Shown here: positions 27,690 through 40,253 of the stretch, in pieces
How the letters are laid out: each line of letters starts with the position of its first letter
How positions within the stretch are numbered: the first letter of the stretch is position 1
Assembly (NCBI GenBank): GCA_038501195.1
Contig: JBBPUQ010000002.1
Coordinates: 4,665,001 to 4,729,000, forward strand
DNA length: 64,000 nucleotides
DNA from: Nemania diffusa
Lineage: Eukaryota > Ascomycota > Sordariomycetes > Xylariales > Xylariaceae
Reading direction: 5' to 3'
Made by a program: the position numbers and the translations under genes
Notes under the pieces: generated by a model
Told to the model about the DNA's origin: nothing
The model's input: only the letters and a program-made list of their open reading frames with translations
Databases searched by the model: none

Positions 27690-30200
27690 TTTTATTGTTA
27701 ATATTTTATAATTTTATATTTTTTAAAATAATATAATATTAATTTTAAATAATTTTTTTAATATTGTTTTTAATTTAATTTAATATTTATATATAAATTA
27801 AAATTTTAAATATATTATTAATAATATAATTAATAGTTTTAATATATAAATAGTTTTTTATAAAATTATATTATTAATTTATTAATATATTTATATATTT
27901 AATATTTTAATATTTTATTTAAAATTTATTAAATATTAATAATAATTATTAAATTATATAGTATTTTTAATTATAATTTAAAAATAATATATTATAAAAA
28001 AAAAGGTTTTATATAATAATTAATTTTTTATAAAAAAAAAAAACTTTTATTTATTTATTAAAATATTTAAATATTAATATTATTTAATATATTTAAAAAT
28101 AAAAATTAAATTATTATTAATTTATAATTTTATAATTATAAATTTATTAAAATTATTTTTAATATATATTAAATATTAAATATATATAAATATTTTTATA
28201 TTTTAATTTATTATAATAATATTTATAATATATATTAAATTAATATATTTTTAATTTTATTAATATATATAATAATTATATTATTTTAAATAAATTATTT
28301 ATTTAATATTAAAATTTAATATAATAATAATAGTAATATTAAATTAAATTATTAATATTTATATTAAATTTAAAATTTTATTATTATTTTTATAATTTTA
28401 TATAATTAAAATTTAATTATTACTTTTTAATAAATATAAATAGTTTTTTTTAATTTAGTTTTATATTAAAGTTATAATTATTTAATATTTTAAACTTTTT
28501 TATATAAATTTATTTTTTTATATAATAAATTAATTATAATATTATGTTTTTTAATTATAAAAACTTTATTTATTTTAAATTTATTTAATTTAATTAATAT
28601 TAATTTTTATATAAATATTATTAAATATTTTTAAATAAAAAAATTTATTATAATTAATTATAAAAATTATTTTAAAAATTAATAAATTAAATATAATATT
28701 ATTTAATTTAATATTATTATTTAAAAATTTTATAAATGTTTATATTATTTTTTTTTATATATAATAATATATTATTATAAAATTTATATTAAAGTTATAT
28801 ATAATATAATTAAATAGTTTTTAAAATATTAAATTTTAATAATAATATAATATATTTTAAATAATATTTATAAAAAAAAACTTTATAAAATTAATTATTA
28901 AATATAAAATATTAATTTTAAATATTTAATTATTTATAATAATTTTATAATTTTTTATTTTATAAAATAACTTTTAATTTTTAATTAATTTAATTATAAT
29001 TAAAATAATTATTATTTAAATATATTTTATTTATATTAAAATAAATATATATAAAATTTTAATTTTAATTATATATTATAATATATTAATTATTTTTTAA
29101 AAATATTATAAAATATTAATATTTAATTTTATATATATATATATTATTTATAATAAAAATATAATTAATATATTAAAATATTATTTTTTTTTATTTTTTA
29201 TTTTATTATTTAATTTATTATTTAATTTATTATTTTATAATAAATTTATTTTATTTTCAATTTTAAAAAATTTTTTATTAAATATTTATACTATAATTTA
29301 TAAATTAAAAAATAACATATTAATTATAAATTTTTAATTAATTAAAAGAATTTTAAATTAAAATATATTAAAATAAAATTATATAATAATTAAATTATTT
29401 AATATATATTATTTAAATTATAATTTATTAATTAAAAATTTAAAAATTTTAAATATTATTTTTATTAAATTGTTTTTTTATTTAAATAAATATAAAAATA
29501 ATTTAATTTATATAATATTAATTATAATTAATTATTTAAATTAAATATTTATTAAATATTATATAAACTTTATTTTATTTAATTTATAATTTAAAAAAAT
29601 ATTATATTATAATATTTTTAATATTTTTTAATTAATAATATATTAAAATAAAAGTTTATAATTTTTATTAATATAATATATTTTTATAAATTTAATATAT
29701 TTAAATATTTAAATATTATTAATTATAATATTATTATTTTTTTATATATAATTATTTATTTTTATATATATATTATTTAATAATATATATAAATTTGTTT
29801 TTAATTATTTAATTTTAAATATATTTATAAATTATTTATTTTTAATATTTAATTTTATAATATTTTTAATATATTAATAATATTAATAATAATATTTTAA
29901 ATTAATTTAATTATATTTTTATAATTAAATTTATTTTTATTATATAAAGTTATTAATTTATTAATTTATATTTATTATTATTATTTTAAATATAAATAAT
30001 AATAAATATAAAAATAATTAAAATAATTAAAATAATAACTTAATAATATATTATAAAAATTATTTTTAATTATAATTAATTTTTAATATAAATATAATTA
30101 TTAATTTATATTTATATTTTATAATTATTAATTAATATTAATAAAATATTATATATATATATATATATAATTTATAAATTTTATAAATATTAATAAATTA
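27690..30200 (-). repeat. Partial second copy of element B
   Basis: Several segments align in order with the interior of 20.4-25.6 kb. Examples are AATATAATTAATAGTTTTA near 27,820 and 20,610, TTTTATATTAAAGTTATAA near 28,460 and 21,980, and the TTATATATAATATAATTAAA segment near 28,790 and 22,650. The end context at 30,115-30,200 matches that at 25,550-25,620, but most of the terminal repeat is missing. The copy is shortened by deletions. Confidence 0.5.
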
Positions 30201-32526
30201 TATTATATTTTTTTTATTAAAATTATTATATTTTATATATTATATATTATATATATTTCAAAAAAATTCAAAAATTATATAATTAATAATTATTATAATA
30301 TTATTTTTAAAAAATATAAATATTATAAAATAATTAAAATTAATAAATAATTAAATTAATATTATTATATTATTATTTTTTAATTTAATTTATATAAATA
30401 TATTTAAATATATATAATTAAAGCTTTATTAATATATATAAATAAAATTTATATATTTATATATTAATATAAAAAATAAAAAATTAAATATATATTTAAA
30501 TTTTATAAATTATTTTAATTATTTATATATATAATTTTAATAATAATTATATATATTAAAAACTTTAAAATATAAACTTAATAATAATATTATATAATTA
30601 AATAATATAAAAATATTTATTAATTAATAAAAAATTATAAATAAATTTATAAAATTATTATAAAAACAATATAAAAAAATATAAATATTTTAATATTTTG
30701 AAAAATTAAATTGTTTTATTATTAATATTAATTATAAAATTAATATAAATATTTTATTAATATATAAAACTTAAAATCAAATTTAATTTTAAATTTATAT
30801 TTTATATTAAAAAAAATTAATTATAAAAATAAATTAATTAATTTATTATATTAAATAATTTTATATATTTTTTAAAATTAATAATATTTTATTTATAAAT
30901 TAATTAATATATATAAAATAATAACAATATTATAAAATATTAATAAATTAAAAATTTAAAATAAATATTTTAAATTTATTTATTATTAATAAATAATAAT
31001 ATTATAATAATAAAACTTTATTTAAATTTAAAATATTATAAAAAGAAAATATTAATAATATAATTTAATTTTTATATAATAAAATTAATATATTTATTAT
31101 ATTTAAAATTATTTATTTATATATATTATTTAAAATATTATTAAAATAATAATTATATTTTTATTTATATTAAATATAAATATATATTATAATATTATTA
31201 TATTAATTATAATTTATTAATTAATTTATTTATATTATATTTTAATATTTTTAATTTTTATTATATAAATAATTTTTTATAATATTATATTAATTATATT
31301 TTATAATTAATTTTTATTTTATTTTATTTTTATAAATATTAATATTTATAATTATTAATATATTTTATTTAAAAAATTAAAAATTTAATAATTTAATTTT
31401 TTATATTAATATATAATTTAAAATATAAATTAAATTATTATTTTTTTATATTATAAAGTTATTATAACTTTATAATAATAATATAATTAAATTAATATAT
31501 TATATTAATTATAATTTTTTATAATATTTAATATAAAATATAATTTAAACTTTAATATTATAAATAATAAATTATAAAATTTAATTATTTAATTTAAAAT
31601 ATTTATAATTATTTATTAAATTATATTTATTAAAATTAAATTAAATTAAACTTTAAAAATTAAATAATTTAAAATAAAATATTTATATATAAAAATAATT
31701 ATTTAATAATTTATTTATTATTAATTATAATTTATAAATTAAATTAATTATATTTAATTTTTATATTAAATTTAAAACATTTAAATAATTAAATTAATAA
31801 TTAAAATTTTTAAACTTTTTTTATAATATATAATTATATTTTATTATAATAATAAAAATAAAATAAATATATTTAATATATAAATTTTAATTAATTTAAT
31901 TATAATATAAATTATTTTAATTATAAAATTAATATTTTATAAATATTATTATTATATTAAAACTTTTAATTATTTTTTTAATTTAAAATAAATATATTAT
32001 ATTTTTTATAAAATATATTTATTTATTTTATAATATATAATTAAATATTAATTTTATATTTATATTTTGTTTTTTATATAAATATTTGTTTATTTTTTTT
32101 AAATAATTAATATAGTTTTAAATAAAAGTTTTTTTTTAAAAAAATTTATATTTATTTAATAATAAACTAAATATTAATTTATAATAATTATTTATTTATA
32201 ATATAAAACATTAAAATATAAATATATTAAAATATATTTATTTTTTAAATTTATTAATTAATATTTATATATTTATAATTATAATATTAAATAAATAATA
32301 TATATTTAAAATTTTAATTAATTATTTATATTTATATATATTATTAATTTATATTAAAAATATTTTAAAACTATTATATTTTTATAATAATTATAATAAT
32401 ATATTTGTTATATTTAATTTTTAATTAAAATTATTTAAATTTTTTTAAATTTAAATATTATTAATTTATTTTTATAAAATTTATTATATATAACAAAATT
32501 TATAAAAAAACTTATTAATATTAAAT

Positions 32527-32807
32527 ATATTTATTATTTATTATTTATTATTTATTATTTATTATTTATTATTTATTATTTATTATTTATTATTTATTAT
32601 TTATTATTTATTATTTATTATTTATTATTTATTATTTATTATTTATTATTTATTATTTATTATTTATTATTTATTATTTATTATTTATTATTTATTATTT
32701 ATTATTTATTATTTATTATTTATTATTTATTATTTATTATTTATTATTTATTATTTATTATTTATTATTTATTATTTATTATTTATTATTTATTATTTAT
32801 TATTATT
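32527..32807. repeat. (TTTATTA)n heptamer minisatellite
   Basis: About 40 near-perfect head-to-tail copies of the 7-bp unit TTTATTA occupy some 280 bp. There are no spacers. The regularity contrasts with the decayed sequence to its left and indicates recent slippage expansion or homogenisation. The copy number may be unreliable in the assembly. Confidence 0.93.
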
Positions 32808-33412
32808 ATTATTTATTTATTATATTTATTTATTATTATTTATTTATTATTATTATTTTTATTATTATTATATTTATTATTATTTATTATTTATTATTAT
32901 TTATTTATTATTATTATTTTTATTATTATTATATTTATTATTATTTATTATTTATTATTATTTATTTATTATTATTTATTATTTATTATTATTTATTTAC
33001 TATATTTATTTATTATTATTATTTATTTTATTTTTTATTATTTTTTATTATTTATTATTATTTATTTATTATTATTATTTTTATTATTATTATATTTATT
33101 ATTTTTTATTATTTATTATTATTTATTTATTATTATTATTTTTATTATTATTATATTTATTATTATTTATTATTTATTATTATTTATTTACTATATTTAT
33201 TTATTATTATTATTTATTTTATTTTTTATTATTTTTTATTATTTATTATTATTTATTTATTATATTTATTTATTATTATTATATTTATTATTATTTATTA
33301 ATTATTATTATTATATTTATTATTATTATATTTATTATTATTTATTAATTATTATTATTTATTTATTATTATTATATTTATTATTATTTATTTATTATAT
33401 TTATTTATTATT
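32808..33412. repeat. Degenerate TTA/TTTA array with about 61-bp higher-order periodicity
   Basis: The array continues as irregular mixtures of TTATT and TTTATT units. A longer motif, a TTATTATTTTTATTATTATT-like core, recurs near 32,853, 32,914, 33,074 and 33,135, so a unit of about 61 bp has been duplicated in tandem. The array ends near 33,412. Confidence 0.7.
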
Positions 33413-36400
33413 TATTAATATTTAATATTATTTTAAAATTTTTTAATAAAATTTCAGTAAATTTATTTTTAAAAAAACAATAAAAATGTTTTATTAAAAT
33501 TATTACTAAAGTAATTAATATATAATAATATATATTTAATATTTACAAATTTAATTTTACAAAATTTATAAATCAAACATAAAATATAATTAAAATAATT
33601 TAAAAATAAAAAAATATATTATAATTTTAAAACTTTATATTAAAAAGTTTTAATTATTAAACAAATATGTTACTATAAACTTTATACTTTAACTTTTGTT
33701 TTTATTAATAAAACATTTACTTATTTCGTAGTTTTTTTTACTGCTTGTTTTTTGTTTAAAATATTATTAAAGCGTTTATAATTAAAATTACATATACTAG
33801 TTACAAATATATCCAATATATTTAAAGCTTTCTGCAGTAATAGCAGTTTATTTAAACTATTAGATTTTTAATTAAATAAACTACAAACTTTTTTATTTAT
33901 TATTTTTTCTTAATAGTTTGATTTAATTAAGCTTGATTTACTATAATTACTTGTAATAAACGGAGCTATAGCTGTTTTAAAATAGCTTACGTAAATTCTA
34001 ATAAAATCAAGTTTGCTAATGTTTGCTTTATTATATATCGGTTCAAACGCTAATATTAAAAACAAATTATATATTAGCTTTATAATAATTTTATATTAAT
34101 AATTACATTTATATTTATAAGTTTAACTGATTATACTTTTTTTAATTTGCAGCTTATTTATATATTTCTATTTAATTTAAGTTTTATTATTTACAACTGC
34201 TTTAGTTATAATTAAAACTGTTATATTTGCTTTTTTGTTTTTTAATTTATAACTAGTTAACTTTAAAACATTTAAAATTAGTTGAATTTTTTAAGCTTTT
34301 TTTAAATTTTTATCTTTTTTGTTGTAAGTATAAAACGTTATACTAATATTAATTGTTAAACTATTGTTAGTTTTAACTTTATAATATTTAATAATATTGC
34401 TTAAAGTAAAAAATATATAAATATTAACAAATAAAACATTTGTTAATACACTATTTCTTAAAATAATTTGTTTAAAAAAGCTTATATTTATTTCTATATA
34501 GTTTTTGTATATTTAGTTTATAATAGCAAAAAAAGCAAAAACTTAATTAATAAAACTTATATAATTATTATATAAATTATATATATATATATTAATTAAA
34601 TTAAAACTGCAAATATATTTAATTTTATTAATACAATTAATATAGCTAATACTACTACAAATATACGTTGCTGTAATTAACTAAAATACAAACAAAACTT
34701 TTTTAATTATAAAATTTCGATCTAAAGTAATTTCATATATGCTTTAATTTTTTGCAGTTTGTATATTTTGCAAAGCTAACAAAAAAAACAATAATAAACT
34801 AAAGCATTAAAATAGTACAAACAAAATAAAAAAAAAAACAAATAACAATATATTAAATAACAGTAAAAAATTAATTAATAAAAACAAAGCAAATAAAAAT
34901 TAAACTAAAAATATAACAATAAACAATAAAGCTTGCTAAAGTTATTACAACAAAAAAAATAAAAACGTAATAACTTCTATTAAAAGCAAATATTAATTAT
35001 ATACATAGATTTTTCAGTATAGATTTTGTTTATGCACTATTAAATACAAACAATTTGTTACAAAACAGCACTTATTACATATTATATAAAGCAACAAATA
35101 TAAACAATAAATAAAAAAAAACAATAAATAATAGTAGCAAGTAAATATAAAATGTAGTAATTAAAAAAGCGCAAAAACAATATAACTAAAACAAGCTTAA
35201 TTAAATTAAAACAATGCTATATTTTATAGTTTAAGTTTAATTGTATAAAAAGTCGGGTATATTTTGTAATATTTATATATACAAAACTTTATATTTTTTT
35301 AGTTCATTTAATTTTATATTATTAAATTTTTTAATTACTAAATATAATAACTTAACTATAAACAGTTTAAAGCTTTAATATATTATTTATTTTTTTATTA
35401 CTTATTTATTTTTTTTTTTGTTATTAGTATATTTATATTGCTTTTTTATAACATATATAGCTTTAATTTATATTTTGATTTTTTTTTTAATTTAACTAAA
35501 CTAAACTTTTAACTTTTGCAAACTTGCTATTTTTACTATTTTTACTATAAACTTAGCAAAAATTCCTAAAAACTTTAACTTTTTTTTTTTTTTTATATTT
35601 TCTAGTTTTATACTAATTAATAAATGTTTATTTATATTTAATTTATTAAAGTTAAAACTTATTAACATAAAGCAAACATTTTTTGTTTTATTTAAAGTAA
35701 TAGCAGTTTATACAAGCACTTTTAAAACTTGTACTATTTATAACAATATACTGCTTTATTAAACTATTATAATTTTTTTGCTAATATATATAACATGCTA
35801 TTTTTGCTTTAATTCTGTTAAATATATATAATACAATAGCAGTTATATATTTAACTTAATTAATTTTTTACTTTATATTTTTTAGTTTTTTGTTTTTATA
35901 AATTGTAACAAAGTTAATCAAATATTAAATAACTTATAACAAATTATATTAGTTTAATATAATGTAACATATACTAAAAAATTATACTTTAGATTTATTT
36001 AAAATATAATAAACTTTGTTGTAAAAAAACTAAAAAAGCGCTTTAATAATTTAAATAGTTTTGATTATAAAAATGTTGCAGTTTTTAAAGTAGTTAAAAA
36101 TAACTAGTAAATATTGCTAGTTATATCAAATAGTATCAATTAAAAAAAAAAGCATAATAATAACTAAAGCAAAAAATTAACAATATATAAATAATAAAAA
36201 AAAAATAAATAAAACAGAATGCAATAAAAACATACAAAAAAAAATTTTTACAAAATACAAAAAAGTCGAAAAGCATAAAAAACAAAAATAAATAGCTTAA
36301 ATACTAACAAGTTAATAAGTAAAAAGCTGTACTAATTAATTAATATTTAAATTAATTGTATATTTTAATATTGCTTTATATATTTTTATACTTTTATAAG

Positions 36401-36839
36401 CTTTAATAATATTATATTACTAATTGTATATTTAATTAAGTTTGATTTTAATAAACTGCTTATATATTTTATGCAATATAATCAAAATTATTGCGATTTT
36501 ATATAGCAAAAAAAAAACAATATATTAAAAATTAAAAAATAAAACATACTGTTTAGTAATATTACTTCTGTTTTAATTAATTATGTTTTAATTTTTTAAA
36601 TATTTTGCTATATAATATATTAGTAAAACAATCGAAATATTGTATAATAATACTACTGCAGTTGTAATATAAATAATATATTTATATAAATTTATATTTT
36701 TGTTAATAATATAAATTTATTTTTAAAAGTTTTAATTAAAAAATGTACTAACTAAATTTTTTAACTTTAATAAAAATATATATACTGTTTAATTAAATTA
36801 TATTTATGCTATTTAAAACATTTTTAAGTTTTTAAAACT
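33413..36839. other. AT-rich, gene-free sequence that retains CpA
   Basis: This stretch is still strongly A+T rich but differs from the blocks to its left. AAC-A, GCA and TGC contexts are frequent, so CpA is not selectively lost, while CC and GG are rare. No frame, domain or repeat could be assigned. It may be a less mutated or differently decayed repeat. Confidence 0.5.
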
Positions 36840-37400
36840 GTTAATAATTAAAAGTAATATTTTTAAAAATATTAAAATAATGTTTATTAGTATAATATAC
36901 TGTAGCTATTACAAAATATATTTACTAATAAGTTAAAATAAACTTATATAATACAAAAAACTTTAAGTTTTTTAAAAAGTCAGCTATTAAAGTTAATATT
37001 GCTAAAAATATAAAAACAATATTTATTAATATAAAATATTGTTGCTGCTACTTAATATACTTATTAGCAAGTTAAAATATACTTATATAGTATAAAATTA
37101 ATTAAAATAACTAAAAACGTTTATAGTTAAAATTAATACTGCTAAAAATATAAAAACAATACTTGTTAATATAAAATACAGTTGTAGCTAATAAATATAT
37201 TTATTAGCAAATTAAAAACTATTTATATAGTTTAAAACAAACTAAAATATCTAAAAACATCTACAGTTGTTTTTAATACTATTAAAAATATAAAAATAGA
37301 ATTTATTTGTATAAAATTATGTAGCAACTATAGCAATTATAGCAAATAAAATAAAATTAATAAAAAAGTAAAATATATAAACTATATAAAACTAGCACGT
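36840..37400. repeat. 140-bp tandem repeat, about four diverged copies
   Basis: The landmark GCTAAAAATATAAAAACAAT lies at 37,001 and 37,141, with related forms at about 36,861 and 37,281: an exact 140-bp spacing each time. The following part of the unit, TTAATATAAAATA then a TTAGCAA/GTTAAAATA segment and TTATATAGT, recurs in register. The outer copies are most diverged. It sits within 200 bp of the change from AT-rich to normal composition. Confidence 0.8.
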
Positions 37401-37560
37401 TTATAAATTATATATAACAAATTTAATTTAAAAAAACTATATTTAATTTATATAGCTATTTTAAAATATAATTGAATTAACTATATATATGTTAATTTGT
37501 ATAAAAGTTTAAATAAATTATTACTAGATTGAAAAAATAATTGTAAAAAATTAAGTTGCA

Positions 37561-39376
37561 AGTTTGATTTAAGAAAAAGAGTAGAAGAAAAAAGTAGGCC
37601 CTAGTAGTATCGGCGTAATTACCAAATTGAATTATAAGACAGTAAGCCCTGTGGGCAACCGTACTAATTAAGGTGCTAGTTACCTAATAAGTAAGCTTAA
37701 TACCCCTTGTTCAGCATAACTACTTAAGCTACGTACCTATGCACATTTGTTTCAGCTGTAACCAATGCTGTGACCTAAATAAAATATCATAGAGCAAGTA
37801 TTCAACAGTTTTAACTAAACTAACATTCGATGCATTTTAGCTGTCTTACCTACTGCATAAGCATTAGAATGATATATACTATAGTGGGTGTATCTAGTCG
37901 GGTCTATGTCTAAGGTGAGATGCGCTAAGGGACTCTAACTTTAACATCTTTAAAGCTGAGTATGCCTTGAACTTTATAAACTCTTCTCATAGTTTATTCC
38001 GCCTCGCAACTTAGTTTATAACTTCCAGTTAGCTTCGAACGCAGGAAAACATTCTGATATATCCTTATTATAAAGCACCCTGCTTACCTTAATTCTGAAT
38101 AATTTGCACTTCCCGACGCCCACAGAAACAAATGCAAAACTTTCATGGTAAAAGCTGGATTTATATCGGTAAATTTTTGATAATTTACACTGTTGGTCTT
38201 AGGGGCAACTTACTGCAGCAACATTGCAGTCAACGCACACGAGGTAGACGAAGAGAGCCTCGTGACTGGCGGCGCGCACTGGACCAAGTGGCGATCTTCA
38301 AACCAGTGAGAGAGGAGTTGCGAAGGGGGAGTAATGGCGTGGTGCCAAGATAGCGAAAGTATAATACGGCTCACATCATTGCAGCAAGAAGGCCTAGGAT
38401 TTTGTTAATATTCCTAGCCTCTTGTCGCGAGTTGATCCAGAGTTACTAGAGCCAAGGTAACGAGTTCACACTTAAGCATCTACTGTACGCTATTGTACGG
38501 TAAGAGTTATTTCCGTAATATAAAGCAAGTACCTACAGGTGTAAGCAAGTTATATCTAACCTATTCTAATTAAAAGCCAATATTTGCCCTCTGCAGATGG
38601 TATCCATACCAATATCACTCCCGATAATTACTGTTGCTACAGGAGATTCCAAGGTTCTTGAATACAGCCAGGCTTGTAGAATGATAAAAGCCCTTACACG
38701 TGTATGTACTCCAACGTACCTAGAATAGCTTTCGTTCAATACCTATTAGAATGAACAGGGCTTTATCTTATGTCTAACCTTGTCTCCTATGTATTTATTC
38801 AATATGTATCGGGGAGCAACCTACATAGTCATGTGACTTATCTTCTTCATTGGTAACAGATTGATTGTAACCAGCATTCTCTGGTAATACTAGAAACCCC
38901 GAGCCGGCTGACATCGGTAAATAGATTTTTTTTGGGTAAGCAAACACATCCTCCAATGGGTCTAAAATACTGAAACATAACTCCTAAGAGCTCCAGCATT
39001 GCGGGTTTACTAAAGTAAATTGAAGGTAAGTGGTGCGCGGTAGATACATTCTTTCTACAGTATTCTGTGCCCATCAAGATATACATAGGTACACAGTTAC
39101 ACGTATCTAGTTTATCACGTGGCCAAGGGGAATCAAAGAAGTGGGTGGCCCCACCCCGCCCCGATCGGTCCGTGAGATAGATTGGCAGCCGTCCTGAAGG
39201 CACTCGAGATTCAGTTACCTCGTCACTTCTCCAAACTCCCATACACTTGAATCACGTCTCGTGCATCGGCTTTACCCCGATCTTCAGCCCCCCATCGACT
39301 TCTCCTCGAGCACCCCTAGCATTGTACAATTACAAGGAACCTCCCTAATTTCTAAGACTTTTACAGCCATCAAGAT
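37561..39376. other. First normal-composition sequence, no supported gene
   Basis: Base composition changes abruptly near 37,560-37,600. Up to the start codon at 39,377 I see no convincing gene. Frames at 38,132-38,353 (+) and 38,847-39,242 (-) lack recognisable sequence, conserved features or splice context. The last few hundred bases must hold the promoter of the p14 gene. Confidence 0.6.
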
Positions 39377-40007
39377 ATGAGTCGCGCCGGAAAGCTTGCC
39401 CCCGAGCAGTTGCCGTGAGTTGCGCCCTGCCATCCTCCCCCCATGCAGCCACTTAGAGCCTTGATGCACTAACATACTTCGATACAGAGTCTTATTTATC
39501 AAGAACCTCAAGTTAGTTACTGCCATACTAGACATGCCCCGTTCCCCGTAGCCGATCGTGTTCTGATATTCCTGTTTCTTGTAGCTACGAAGTTACAGAC
39601 GGCGACCTCTTCAAGCTCTTCGACCCAGACGAGACGGGCATCATCCGGTACGACTACTCTCACTCTATCTCATATATATCATGCGTTTCCCAGTAGCTAA
39701 CGGGGTCTCAAGTCAAATCCGCAAAGGTATCTCCGTCGACACAAAAGGAACTGCCTATGTCGTCTTCTGGAATGCGATGGACGCCAAGAATGCTCTTGAG
39801 AAGCTAAACGGCTTCAACTTCCAAAACAGATACCTTGTCGGTACGTTACACTACCCCGCGATGTTATGGCTTGGCATGTGAATTGACCGTGTTGCAGTAC
39901 TATGGCATCAACCAGAGAAGACCCTTAAGATGAAGGAGTCAAAAGACGACGTGCAGGCCCGCCAGGAGAGTTTAGGTCAGCTCAAGAAACAATACGGTAT
40001 CGATTGA
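39377..40007 (+). CDS. SF3b14/p14, branch-site-binding RRM subunit of SF3b (U2 snRNP)
   Basis: The predicted 120-residue protein matches SF3B6/p14, which contacts the branch-point region within the SF3b complex in the nucleus; the human protein has 125 residues. Exons: 39,377-39,414, 39,488-39,511 (24 nt), 39,585-39,647, 39,713-39,840, 39,898-40,007. All introns are GT-AG, 57-73 nt, with CTAAC- or CTGAT-like branch sites. The N-terminus MSRAGKLAPEQ fits the family. One RRM covers about residues 13-90, with RNP2 VLFIKNL and RNP1 KGTAYVVF. GFNFQNRYLVVLWHQPEK and a C-terminal KKQYGID are family hallmarks. In place of the usual FGKYGPIRQIR the loop reads FDPDETGIIRQIR, one residue longer, so this copy is somewhat divergent. 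The next supported gene downstream is in the same orientation. Confidence 0.93.
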
Positions 40008-40052
40008 CGATTAGACGGGCCTGCAGATAGGCTCCAGACCAGTGTTCGCACA

Positions 40053-40253
40053 ATGTCTGCAGTCCCGTCATATCCTCCTTCCACCTCCTCCAGCTCTTCC
40101 ACCACGACAGCGTCGATCAAGGGAAGGCCGACCCTGGTGATGAACAAAAAGAAGAGCAGGCCGGATGATGTTGCTAGCCACGCACGAAAAGCCGCGTTGA
40201 CGTTTGTGCGTGGGTTTCTTCCACAAAGACCGAGCAAGATCTCTGTCTCTTGA
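40053..40253 (+). CDS. Possible small ORF, 66 residues, unidentified
   Basis: It begins 45 bp after the p14 stop. It has a Ser/Thr/Pro-rich start, then a basic segment, KGRPTLVMNKKKSRPDD, and ends FLPQRPSKISVS. I do not recognise it. It may be p14 3' UTR, an alternative C-terminal extension or an independent peptide. Two minus-strand frames overlap the same stretch (39,977-40,237 and 40,068-40,271), which reduces confidence that any is coding. Confidence 0.25.
   Translation: MSAVPSYPPSTSSSSSTTTASIKGRPTLVMNKKKSRPDDVASHARKAALTFVRGFLPQRPSKISVS

Larger units (their letters stand above)
18795..32526. repeat. Extremely AT-rich, RIP-degraded repeat block (right part)
   Basis: Composition and residual C/G contexts are as in the left block: C mainly before T, G mainly after A, CpA scarce. 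It has no coding frames. It contains an LTR-like pair at about 19,984 and 25,582 and a partial second copy of the same internal sequence at about 27,690-30,200. Between 20.3 and 25.6 kb the + strand is T-rich, like the + strand of the minus-coded chromovirus. Beyond 30.2 kb I can make out only diffuse A/T sequence. Confidence 0.85.

Noticed and set aside
32527..33412. CRISPR-like regular repeats
   Set aside because: Head-to-tail 7-bp units with no spacers, in a eukaryotic genome: a minisatellite.
32527..33412. Telomeric repeat
   Set aside because: The unit has no G-rich strand (TTAGGG type) and the array is internal.
1..37560. Mitochondrial origin of the AT-rich DNA
   Set aside because: It lacks mitochondrial genes or long frames, contains a nuclear-type chromovirus with target duplication, shows RIP context bias, and joins nuclear genes.
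38132..38353. 73-residue + strand ORF just inside the gene compartment
   Set aside because: No recognisable domain, Arg-rich random-looking composition, no supporting splice or promoter features.
39284..39535. 83-residue minus-strand ORF opposite the p14 5' exons
   Set aside because: It overlaps the well-supported p14 exons and introns on the other strand and shows no family resemblance.
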